Positions 34,103 to 41,720 of a stretch of 57,796 nucleotides of DNA are shown here, piece after piece. Source of the stretch: Bacillus sp. ISL-45. Its GTDB lineage: Bacteria > Bacillota > Bacilli > Bacillales > Cytobacillaceae. The notes beneath the pieces are model-generated. The model was not told where the DNA came from, made no database searches, and was given only the letters and a program-made list of their open reading frames with translations. The stretch spans positions 1 through 57,796 of the forward strand of contig NZ_JAGGQQ010000021.1 in NCBI RefSeq assembly GCF_018613195.1, given 5' to 3'. The position numbers and the translations under genes were made by a program. Positions within the stretch are counted from its first letter, which is position 1, and each line of letters begins with the position of its first letter.

Positions 34103-35116
34103 GTGGTACATGCTCCGGTTTTAGATGTAAAAAACTTAAGGACATCATTCATCACTAAAGATGGAGAGATTCCTGCAGTCGATGATGTAAGCTTTTCAGT
34201 TAACAAAGGAGAAATCCTTGGCATAGTCGGAGAATCGGGCAGTGGAAAGAGTGTTACTTCCTTATCAATCATGAAGCTGATTCCCCAGCCTCCAGGAAAA
34301 ATTGCTGGAGGAGAAATCCTTCTGAATGGGGAAGACCTTGTTCACGCTTCTGAAAGGAGAATGCGTGAAATCCGCGGAAATGAGGTCGCGATGATTTTCC
34401 AGGAACCGATGACTTCGCTGAATCCATTATTCACAATTGGTGAACAGCTCGTTGAGGCTCTCAAAATACATAAAAAGCTCGGCAAAAAGGCTGCTTATCA
34501 GCAGGCTGTGGAGATGCTTAAACTTGTCGGGCTGCCAAGGGCAGAACAAATCATTAAGGAATATCCTCATCAGCTGTCAGGAGGAATGAGACAGAGGGTC
34601 ATGATTGCAATGGCACTGAGCTGCCACCCGCGGCTGCTCATTGCGGATGAACCGACAACGGCGCTTGATGTGACCATCCAGGCGCAAATTCTGGCGCTGA
34701 TGAAGGATCTGAACGAAAAGCTCGATACAGCGATTATCATGATCACCCATGATCTCGGTGTTGTCGCAGAGGTTTGCCAGCGTGTCGTTGTCATGTATGC
34801 CGGGAAAATCGTGGAGGAAGGATTGGTCCAGGATATTTTTAAAAATCCGAAGCATCCTTATACGCTCGGCCTCCTAAAATCGATCCCGGATATCAGGGAT
34901 AAGCAGGAAAGATTATACTCCATTCCTGGTAACGTTCCGAAGCCAGGGTCAATTAAGGTCGGTTGCAGGTTTGCGGCTAGATGCGAATTTGTCATGGAAA
35001 GATGCCTGGGCGAAGATCCTGAACTCTATGAAACTGGCAGGCCAGGCCATACTGTTCGTTGCCTGCTGCATGAGAAGGAGGGAGTAGCCAATGGCCGAAG
35101 TACTGTTAAAAGTTGA
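34103..35116 (+). CDS. Peptide ABC importer ATPase (DppD/OppD-like)
   Basis: A 337-residue ATPase of a di/oligopeptide importer. Walker A GESGSGKS, the [18 protein letters not shown]-loop, LSGGMRQR signature, ADEPTTALD Walker B and [12 protein letters not shown]-loop are intact. The C-terminal oligo_HPY region ([23 protein letters not shown]) is typical of peptide importers. GTG start 7 nt after AAAGGAG. The first gene of a D-F-A-B-C set inserted between ygaD and ygaE relative to B. subtilis. The next gene overlaps it by 26 bp. Confidence 0.92.
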   Translation: MVHAPVLDVKNLRTSFITKDGEIPAVDDVSFSVNKGEILGIVGESGSGKSVTSLSIMKLIPQPPGKIAGGEILLNGEDLVHASERRMREIRGNEVAMIFQEPMTSLNPLFTIGEQLVEALKIHKKLGKKAAYQQAVEMLKLVGLPRAEQIIKEYPHQLSGGMRQRVMIAMALSCHPRLLIADEPTTALDVTIQAQILALMKDLNEKLDTAIIMITHDLGVVAEVCQRVVVMYAGKIVEEGLVQDIFKNPKHPYTLGLLKSIPDIRDKQERLYSIPGNVPKPGSIKVGCRFAARCEFVMERCLGEDPELYETGRPGHTVRCLLHEKEGVANGRSTVKS

Positions 35117-36059
35117 TGGATTAAAAAAATATTTCCCTATTAACGGGGGAATCCTTGGCAAGCAGACTGGAAGCGTCAAAGCTGTTGATGATATCAGCTT
35201 TTGGGTGAATAAAGGTGAAACACTTGGTCTTGTTGGTGAGTCAGGCTGCGGGAAATCAACTACTGGCAGAATGTTGATGCGTCTGATCGATCCGACAGAA
35301 GGGCAGGTCGTTTTTGAAGGAAAAGATCTTGTGACCCTTTCGGACAACGATATGCGCAAGGCCCGCAAAGATATGCAGATGGTCTTCCAGGATCCATTTG
35401 CCTCACTGAATCCAAGGCATACAGTTGAGAAAATCCTCGAGGAACCTTTGATTGTCCATGGAATCGGAACCAAGAAGGAACGCAAGCAGATGGTCAAGGA
35501 AATGCTTGAAGTAGTAGGTCTCAGCAGCTACCATGCCAAAAGGTATCCACACCAGTTCAGCGGCGGACAGCGCCAGCGGATCGGGATTGCCAGGGCCCTG
35601 ATGACAAGGCCGAAGCTAATCATAGCCGATGAACCTGTGTCCGCACTCGATGTTTCGATTCAATCACAAGTACTGAATCTGCTGGAGGACCTGCAAAAGG
35701 AATTCCAGTTGACTTATATTTTCATAGCCCACGACCTTGGAGTGGTAAGGCATATTAGTGACAGGGTAGGGGTCATGTATTTAGGAAGACTCGTAGAGAT
35801 CACGGAAGCCGAGAAGCTGTACGAAAAGCCGCTCCATCCGTACACGAGAGCCCTGCTTTCAGCGGTACCGATCCCGGATCCTGATGTAAAAAGGGAACAG
35901 GAGCTGCTGACAGGGGATCTCCCCAGCCCGGCGAATCCACCGCAAGGATGTGCATTCCATACAAGATGCAAGGAATGCATGGAAATCTGCAAGACTGATA
36001 GACCTGTATTGAAGGAAATTGAACCTGGTCATTTTGCTGCCTGCCATCTATATTCCTGA
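35091..36059 (+). CDS. Peptide ABC importer ATPase (DppF/OppF-like)
   Basis: A 322-residue second ATPase with Walker A GESGCGKST, MVFQDPFASLNPRHTV, FSGGQRQRIG signature, ADEPVSALD and FIAHDLGVVR. The C-terminal LHPYTRALLSAVP region and cysteines in CAFHTRCKECMEIC match DppF/OppF. It pairs with the preceding ATPase to power the importer. Its GAAGGAGGGAG site is inside the end of the upstream gene, so translation is coupled. The stop codon lies in the first of three small hairpins. Confidence 0.92.
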   Translation: MAEVLLKVDGLKKYFPINGGILGKQTGSVKAVDDISFWVNKGETLGLVGESGCGKSTTGRMLMRLIDPTEGQVVFEGKDLVTLSDNDMRKARKDMQMVFQDPFASLNPRHTVEKILEEPLIVHGIGTKKERKQMVKEMLEVVGLSSYHAKRYPHQFSGGQRQRIGIARALMTRPKLIIADEPVSALDVSIQSQVLNLLEDLQKEFQLTYIFIAHDLGVVRHISDRVGVMYLGRLVEITEAEKLYEKPLHPYTRALLSAVPIPDPDVKREQELLTGDLPSPANPPQGCAFHTRCKECMEICKTDRPVLKEIEPGHFAACHLYS

Positions 36060-36120
36060 TAATCAGGAATTATTTCATTCCAGGAAATCTGGAATCGATT
36101 TTCATTCCAGACAGGAATGT
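36050..36120 (+). repeat. Three tandem ATTCC hairpins between the ATPase and binding-protein genes
   Basis: Three successive inverted repeats built on the same ATTCC word: ATTCCTGAT/ATCAGGAAT at 36052-36070, ATTCCAG/CTGGAAT at 36077-36095, CATTCC/GGAATG at 36103-36119. There is no T tract, so they fit an mRNA processing or stability element better than a terminator. ATATTCCTGA at 36050-36059 equals the core of the array at 41.5 kb. Confidence 0.7.
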
Positions 36121-36199
36121 CTGCAGGGAAAACAGCATAGATGATAGATATTATGGACTGGATATATAAAACCAGTCCGAAAAAACAAGGGGGAAGAAT

Positions 36200-37801
36200 A
36201 TGAAAAGGCGTTTTGGATTAATGTTTTTTGCTTTTATCCTTATCCTTAGCTTAGGGCTTGCCGGCTGTAATAATGAATCCGGCGGGAAGAAAACTGGCGG
36301 TGAGTCTGGTTCTGATGGTGGATCATCATCCGGTGGAACTCTTGTATTTGGCCGCGGCGGCGATTCCACATCGCTTGATCCGGCTGTAACAACTGAAGGC
36401 GAAGCTTTCAAAGTAACAAAGAACATCTACGAAACTCTCATCGAGTTCGGTGAGCAGGATACAGAGATCCACCCGGGGCTTGCAGAAAGCTGGGAAGAGT
36501 CTGAAGATGGTCTGAAACATACACTTAAACTTCGTAAAGGTGTTAAATTCCATGACGGCACTGACTTCAACGCTGAAGCTGTAGTCTTCAACTTCGAGCG
36601 CTGGAAGGCCGGCAATAAAGAACAATTCTACTACTATAACTCACAATTTGGTGACGTAATCAAGGAAGTTAAGGCAGTGGATGAGCATACAGTTGAATTC
36701 ACATTGAACCGTATTCTTGCTCCATTCTACAAAAACCTTGCAATGTCTCCATTCGGGATTGCAAGCCCTGCTGCAATCGAGAAGCATGGTGATAAGTTCA
36801 TTGAAAATCCAGTAGGAACTGGACCATTCAAGTTTAAAGAGTGGAAACGAAATGACAGAGTAACGCTTGTGAAAAACGAAGAATATTGGGAAGAGGGCCT
36901 TCCAAAGCTTGATGAAGTTATCTTCCGTGTGATTCCTGAAAACTCTGCACGTTTGAATGCATTGAATACTGGTGAAGTGGACATTATCGATGGAGTGAAC
37001 TTCAGTGATGTCGAAGCGATTGAAGGAAATGCGGACCTGCAAACCTTCTACCGTCCTTCTCTGAACGTTGCTTACCTGGGATTGAATAACGAACGCGGGC
37101 CTATGAAAGACAAAAAGGTTCGCCAGGCATTGAACTATGCGGTCAATAAGCAAGCGCTCATCGATGCTTTCTATGCTGGTGCTGCTGAGCCTGCGAAAAA
37201 CCCAATGCCGAAATCGGTAGCTGGCTACAACGATGATGTAGAAGCTTATGAATACGACCCAGAGAAGGCAAAGGAACTTCTTAAGGAAGCTGGATATGAA
37301 GATGGTTTTGAAATGGAACTATGGGCAATGCCAGTTGCAAGACCTTATATGCCAGACGGAAAGAAAGTTGCTGAAGCACTTCAGAAAGATTTTGCTGAGG
37401 TTGGCGTAAAAGCAAAAATCGTTTCTTATGAGTGGGCAACATATCTAGAAAAAGCACGTATGGGTGAAGCAGATACATTCTTGCTTGGCTGGACTGGTGA
37501 TAATGGTGATGCTGATAACTTCCTGTATGTCCTTTTAGACCAGGATAATATCGACAGCAATAACTACGCACGATACGCTAACCAGGAAGTACATGACCTA
37601 TTCATTAAGGCTCAGTCTACAAATGACCAGGCTGAACGTGAAAAACTGTATAAAGAAGCTCAATTGTTAATTAAGGAAGATGCTCCTTGGATTCCGCTTG
37701 TCCACTCTGAACCTGCACTTGCAGGAAGAGCAGACGTTACTGGCTTCAAGGCACATCCAACAGGATCTGACCTGCTTGCAACGGTTGAATTCAAAAAATA
37801 A
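36200..37801 (+). CDS. Peptide-binding lipoprotein (SBP family 5)
   Basis: A 533-residue extracellular solute-binding protein for peptides. The signal peptide ends in the lipobox LAGC (Cys near residue 23), so it is lipid-anchored outside the membrane. A Gly/Ser linker follows, then the family 5 fold (LVFGRGGDSTSLDPAVTT, ETLIEF, LAESWEESEDGLKHT, GTGPFKFKEWKR, RQALNYAVNKQALIDA). It delivers substrate to the permeases downstream. GGGGGAAG precedes the ATG. It is followed by a strong terminator and a repeat, so it may be made in excess over the permeases. Confidence 0.93.
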   Translation: MKRRFGLMFFAFILILSLGLAGCNNESGGKKTGGESGSDGGSSSGGTLVFGRGGDSTSLDPAVTTEGEAFKVTKNIYETLIEFGEQDTEIHPGLAESWEESEDGLKHTLKLRKGVKFHDGTDFNAEAVVFNFERWKAGNKEQFYYYNSQFGDVIKEVKAVDEHTVEFTLNRILAPFYKNLAMSPFGIASPAAIEKHGDKFIENPVGTGPFKFKEWKRNDRVTLVKNEEYWEEGLPKLDEVIFRVIPENSARLNALNTGEVDIIDGVNFSDVEAIEGNADLQTFYRPSLNVAYLGLNNERGPMKDKKVRQALNYAVNKQALIDAFYAGAAEPAKNPMPKSVAGYNDDVEAYEYDPEKAKELLKEAGYEDGFEMELWAMPVARPYMPDGKKVAEALQKDFAEVGVKAKIVSYEWATYLEKARMGEADTFLLGWTGDNGDADNFLYVLLDQDNIDSNNYARYANQEVHDLFIKAQSTNDQAEREKLYKEAQLLIKEDAPWIPLVHSEPALAGRADVTGFKAHPTGSDLLATVEFKK

Positions 37802-37810
37802 TGCATCAGG

Positions 37811-37845
37811 AAAAGGGAGAACATATGCATTCTCCCTTTTCTTTT
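37811..37845 (+). terminator. Terminator between the binding protein and permease genes
   Basis: AAAAGGGAGAA/TTCTCCCTTTT 11-bp stem, 8-nt loop, T-rich tail. It lies inside the importer gene set, so permease expression needs read-through or a second promoter. Confidence 0.88.
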
Positions 37846-37877
37846 GAAAAGAGAAATATCAAATCAATTTGAATAAT

Positions 37878-38240
37878 GTCTAGCTCCGGCGCCTAGCCCC
37901 TCGAGTCGCTTGTCTAGCTGCGGCTCCTAACTCCTCGAGACGTTTCGGTCCTGCCAATGAAGTCAAAGGGCGACTTCACTGTCAGGCCCTCCAACGCATG
38001 TCGGAGTTGGGCAGTCGCCTCCGCTTTTCGAATTGTCTAGTGTTGCCTCCTAGAAACTCCGAAACTTCAACTCCGCCGGCAGAAGCAAAAAGCGCTTCTT
38101 TGTCGGAGTCTCCAGTTTCTGCGTTTCTGGACAGTCGGCTATACTTTTCGATTTCGGTCCGCCCACTGAAGTTAAAGAACGACTTCAGCGGTCGGCCCTC
38201 CAGCGCTTGTCGGGGCTGACCAAGGCGCTTACGCTTTTCA
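37878..38240. repeat. Mosaic dispersed repeat, copy B
   Basis: Same orientation as copy A. The 128-bp block 38033-38160 is 96 percent identical to 33547-33674. A module CGGTCCTGCCAATGAAGTCA...GGCCCTCC occurs at 37947-37993 and again, diverged, at 38155-38201, so this copy is internally duplicated and the element is built of shuffled modules. It ends about 20 bp before the permease start. Confidence 0.9.
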
Positions 38241-38260
38241 TCAAGAAATGAGGTGGGAAG

Positions 38261-39265
38261 GTGTTTGCCTATTCTGTCAGAAGGATTTTTTCACTAATTC
38301 CTGTACTATTGGGTCTTTCACTTATTGTATTTTTTATGATCAGAGCGATACCTGGCGATCCCGCCCAAGTCATTCTCGGGCAGCTGGCCACTAAAGAAGC
38401 AATTGCAGATTTAACAAGAGAGCTAGGGCTTGACCAGCCATGGTATGTACAGTATTTTACTTATCTTGGAGGGCTGCTGACGGGTGATTTAGGAGAGTCT
38501 TTAAGGACGAAATCAGCGATCAGCAGTGAAATCTTACCTTATCTGGCGGCAACGATGGAATTGTCTTTTGTTGCAATGTTAATTGCGATTGTCATTGGAG
38601 TAAATGCCGGAATCATCAGTGCGTGGTTCCAAAATTCCTGGTTTGATTACGGGGCGATGATCTTTGCGCTTATCGGTGTATCGATGCCGATATTCTGGCT
38701 GGGTTTAATGGAACAGTGGCTGTTCGCCATCAATCTTGATATCCTGCCGACTTCCGGGCGTGAAGAAGTGCGGAATCCGGTCGATGCAATCACCAACTTT
38801 TATATCATTGATACTCTGATTCAGGGGCGTACCGACCAGTTTGTCGATGTCCTGAAGCATCTAGTGCTGCCTGCGATGGCGCTGGCAACCATCCCAATGG
38901 CCATCATTGCGAGAATTACTCGTTCCACGATGCTAGAGGTGATGAGGTCAGATTTCATCAGAACGGCAAGGGCTAAGGGGTTGAGCATGTTCTGGGTTGT
39001 CTATAAACACTCATTGAAGAATGCTGTCATCCCTGTATTGACTGTCATTGGTTTGCAGACAGGCCTCCTGCTTGGAGGGGCTATCCTGACAGAAACTATC
39101 TTCAGCTGGCCGGGAATTGGCCGCTATATCTACGAGGCGATCAATTATCGTGATTATCCGGTTATCCAGTCTGGAATACTTGTCATTGCCTTGATTTTTG
39201 TAATGATCAACCTGGTAGTTGACTTATTGTACGCAGCAATTGATCCTCGGATCAAATACCGTTGA
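38261..39265 (+). CDS. Peptide ABC importer permease (DppB/OppB-like)
   Basis: A 334-residue inner permease with six membrane helices. The N-terminal RRIFSLIPVLLGLSLIVFFM, the GDPA motif, DLGESLRTK and the EAA loop (RTARAKGLSMFWVVYKHSLKNA) are typical of the DppB/OppB family. The start is a GTG after AGGTGGGAAG, close but acceptable spacing. It forms the channel with the next gene. It is separated from the binding-protein gene by a terminator and mosaic repeat, an unusual break in such an operon. Confidence 0.92.
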   Translation: MFAYSVRRIFSLIPVLLGLSLIVFFMIRAIPGDPAQVILGQLATKEAIADLTRELGLDQPWYVQYFTYLGGLLTGDLGESLRTKSAISSEILPYLAATMELSFVAMLIAIVIGVNAGIISAWFQNSWFDYGAMIFALIGVSMPIFWLGLMEQWLFAINLDILPTSGREEVRNPVDAITNFYIIDTLIQGRTDQFVDVLKHLVLPAMALATIPMAIIARITRSTMLEVMRSDFIRTARAKGLSMFWVVYKHSLKNAVIPVLTVIGLQTGLLLGGAILTETIFSWPGIGRYIYEAINYRDYPVIQSGILVIALIFVMINLVVDLLYAAIDPRIKYR

Positions 39266-39283
39266 TGGAAGGGGAGAGAGCAG

Positions 39284-40183
39284 ATGGAGATTTCAACTCA
39301 AAAACAAATACAGCCGCCAACCGTGCAGGTAGAGGAAAAAGTGGCGTCTCCCTGGGCAGAAGCATGGTATAGCTTCAAAAAAAATAAGCTGGCTCTAGTA
39401 GGTACAGTAATAGTATTGTTTTTTATTTTGCTGGCGATCTTCGCTCCTTTAATAGCACCAGAAGGAATCAATGAGCAAAAAATGGAGGTTCGTCTCCAGG
39501 CTCCTTCAGCAGATCACTGGTTTGGTACGGATGACTTTGGTCGAGACATTTTATCAAGAGTTATTTATGGAGCGAGGATTTCTTTATGGGTAGGAACATT
39601 TGCCGTAATGGGATCCATTGTTATAGGCTGTTTGCTGGGAATCCTTGCAGGATACTACGGCAGATGGGTCGATACAATCATTTCAAGAACATTTGATATT
39701 ATGCTGGCATTCCCAAGTATCTTATTGGCTATAGCAATTGTAGCGGTTCTTGGACCTTCGCTACGGAATGCGCTGATTGCGATTGCGATTATCAATATTC
39801 CAAACTTCGGCAGGCTGATCCGTTCCAGGGTACTCAGCGTAAAAGAGGAGGAATACATCATGGCAGCCAAGGCGGTAGGTATGAAGGACAGCAGGATTTT
39901 GTTCCAGCATATCCTTCCGAACAGTATGGCGCCAATCATCGTCCAGGGCACGCTGGCGATTGCCACGGCAATCATTGAGGCGGCTGCGCTTGGATTCCTC
40001 GGATTGGGTGCGGACGCGCCAAATCCGGAATGGGGAAAGATGCTGGCAGATGCGAAAGACTATATGATCCAAGCCCCATGGACCATGATTTTCCCAGGTC
40101 TGGCAATCATGCTGACAGTATTGGGATTTAACCTGATGGGCGACGGACTCAGGGATGCATTGGATCCTAGAATGAAGAGTTAG
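39284..40183 (+). CDS. Peptide ABC importer permease (DppC/OppC-like)
   Basis: A 299-residue second permease: N-terminal cytoplasmic tail, six membrane helices, the GTDDFGRDILSRVIYGARISL block and the EAA loop (MAAKAVGMKDSRILFQHILPNSM) of the DppC/OppC family. Starts 18 bp after the preceding permease with a GGGGAGAG site. Last gene of the importer set; ends at a bidirectional terminator shared with ygaE. Confidence 0.93.
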   Translation: MEISTQKQIQPPTVQVEEKVASPWAEAWYSFKKNKLALVGTVIVLFFILLAIFAPLIAPEGINEQKMEVRLQAPSADHWFGTDDFGRDILSRVIYGARISLWVGTFAVMGSIVIGCLLGILAGYYGRWVDTIISRTFDIMLAFPSILLAIAIVAVLGPSLRNALIAIAIINIPNFGRLIRSRVLSVKEEEYIMAAKAVGMKDSRILFQHILPNSMAPIIVQGTLAIATAIIEAAALGFLGLGADAPNPEWGKMLADAKDYMIQAPWTMIFPGLAIMLTVLGFNLMGDGLRDALDPRMKS

Positions 40184-40203
40184 TGCAATGATATGCAACA
40201 GGA

Positions 40204-40231
40204 AAAAGCAGCTGATAAACCAGCTGCTTTT
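40204..40231. terminator. Bidirectional terminator between the importer and ygaE
   Basis: A perfect 11-bp stem AAAAGCAGCTG/CAGCTGCTTTT with a 6-nt loop; the ygaE stop codon touches it and T runs are present on both strands. Confidence 0.9.
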
Positions 40232-41312
40232 AAATTTCTGTATTTTGATCCATCGTTACATTGCTGTCATCTTTATGGTAGGACTGGAAGCTGGTGACGA
40301 GAGTATCCAGATGCTCCACCTGCTCGCCATATTCCATGATGATCGACACGAGCTGCATGACATGATACAGCATCTGGCTGTTCGTTTGAGCCAGTTCATT
40401 TCTCTGCGCTAAAAATAATTCAAACAGCTGCTTTTTGTTCAGGCAAACCTCACCCTCGATATAGGATGCTTCAGGTCTTACTTTGCCGACGTACTTTAGC
40501 ATCACCTGCTCATGATGATTGATCAGGCAATCCAGCTGATGCTGGATGACTTCCTGGAATTCAACAGGAAGCTGGTTGAATTCATTCTCATAGCGGTGAA
40601 GCCTTTTTAGCGTCTCAAGCGATTTTTTAACCGTGGTGATCATCTGTCTGTAAATGACAAGCTTGCGTGATTTAGCAAGAGGGTTATTTTTAAAATAATC
40701 CCGTTCTTCCTTATACATCATATACAGCTGATCTAGCTTGATGATACCCTCTCGGAGTTTTTCAATATCTGCCTTCAAAAGCTGATGCTCGGAGGCGTGA
40801 CGCGTGCTCAGCCTGATCCACTTCGTAATTTCCTCTGATAAAATAGAACTCTTGTAATACAGCTTATTCTCATATTTTGGCGGGAGGAACACAAGGTTCA
40901 CAATGAATGCCGATACAACCCCAAGCATAATTGTCGAGAATCGGATCAGTGCGAACTGGATAAAATCATCACCAGGGGTCTCCATGATCGCTATCAAAGT
41001 AACAAGGGAAAGCGAAATGGTATTTTCCAGTCTCAGCTTAAGGTTTAATGTGATCACGAGTACTGCGGCAAGTCCGATAATGAAGATACTGTTGCCAAAT
41101 GCCATAACGAATAACACGGCGGTAGCGGCCCCAATCAGATTGCCCTGGATATGTTCAATAATCGATTGATAAGAGCGGTATACAGTTGGCTGCAAGGCGA
41201 AAATCGCCGCAATGCCGGCAAACACCGGAGATGGAAGATCGAAAATATGCGATAAAAATAATGCAAGTGTGATGGCAATTCCCGTTTTCAGTATGCGGGC
41301 ACCAAGTTTCAT
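40230..41312 (-). CDS. ygaE: Aromatic acid exporter family membrane protein (YgaE)
   Basis: A 360-residue protein. Four to five membrane helices fill the first 135 residues (ITLALFLSHIFDLPSPVFAG, AIFALQPTVYRSYQ, GNLIGAATAVLF), followed by a long helical cytoplasmic domain. This is the ArAE_1/FUSC-like architecture of B. subtilis YgaE. A role in efflux of aromatic or other organic acids is only a family-level suggestion. The start ATG 41312 has a weak GGAATCC-type site upstream. It keeps its B. subtilis place before hemL, but a glutamate synthase gene has been inserted between them. Confidence 0.88.
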   Translation of the reverse strand: MKLGARILKTGIAITLALFLSHIFDLPSPVFAGIAAIFALQPTVYRSYQSIIEHIQGNLIGAATAVLFVMAFGNSIFIIGLAAVLVITLNLKLRLENTISLSLVTLIAIMETPGDDFIQFALIRFSTIMLGVVSAFIVNLVFLPPKYENKLYYKSSILSEEITKWIRLSTRHASEHQLLKADIEKLREGIIKLDQLYMMYKEERDYFKNNPLAKSRKLVIYRQMITTVKKSLETLKRLHRYENEFNQLPVEFQEVIQHQLDCLINHHEQVMLKYVGKVRPEASYIEGEVCLNKKQLFELFLAQRNELAQTNSQMLYHVMQLVSIIMEYGEQVEHLDTLVTSFQSYHKDDSNVTMDQNTEI

Positions 41313-41509
41313 GGGAAGTGGATTCCTTTCATTCAGAGACAGAAAATCTCATTCATTAATTTATACTTTAAACCATTTTGTTCAAAACTAAACAATTATG
41401 TACTATACAACGGATTACCAAGAAGTTCAAGCGACAATTTTACGAAAAATAAGCCTTTTTTTAATGTAAGTGGTTACAAGTCGATTAGAGAGGATTTCCC
41501 AAAATCACA

Positions 41510-41665
41510 ATTTCCTGAAATAATACTCAATAATGAGGGGATATTCCTGAAATAGTGAAGGATATTCCTTAACAAGTAGATATATTCCTTAAAAACAAAT
41601 TATATTCCTGAAAATCAAGAGGATATTCCTGAAAGTTCATTGTATATTCCTGAATCAGAATTATT
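41510..41665. repeat. Intergenic repeat array, core ATATTCCTGAAA, period about 20.6 bp
   Basis: Cores begin at 41541, 41562, 41582, 41602, 41623 and 41644 (spacings 21, 20, 20, 21, 21). A diverged TTTCCTGAAA lies at 41511. Two copies have CTTAA for CTGAA. The 8-9 bases between cores vary. It lies in the gene-free gap between ygaE and the glutamate synthase gene, beside the latter's terminator. Confidence 0.92.
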
Positions 41666-41682
41666 CTAATCCTGACCAAAAT

Positions 41683-41714
41683 AAATGGCTCCGTCCAAGT
41701 GACGGAGCCATTTT
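41683..41714 (-). terminator. Intrinsic terminator of the glutamate synthase gene
   Basis: AAATGGCTCCGTC/GACGGAGCCATTT, a 13-bp perfect stem with a 5-nt loop; on the minus strand it is followed by ATTTT. Confidence 0.88.
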
Positions 41715-41720
41715 CATCAA

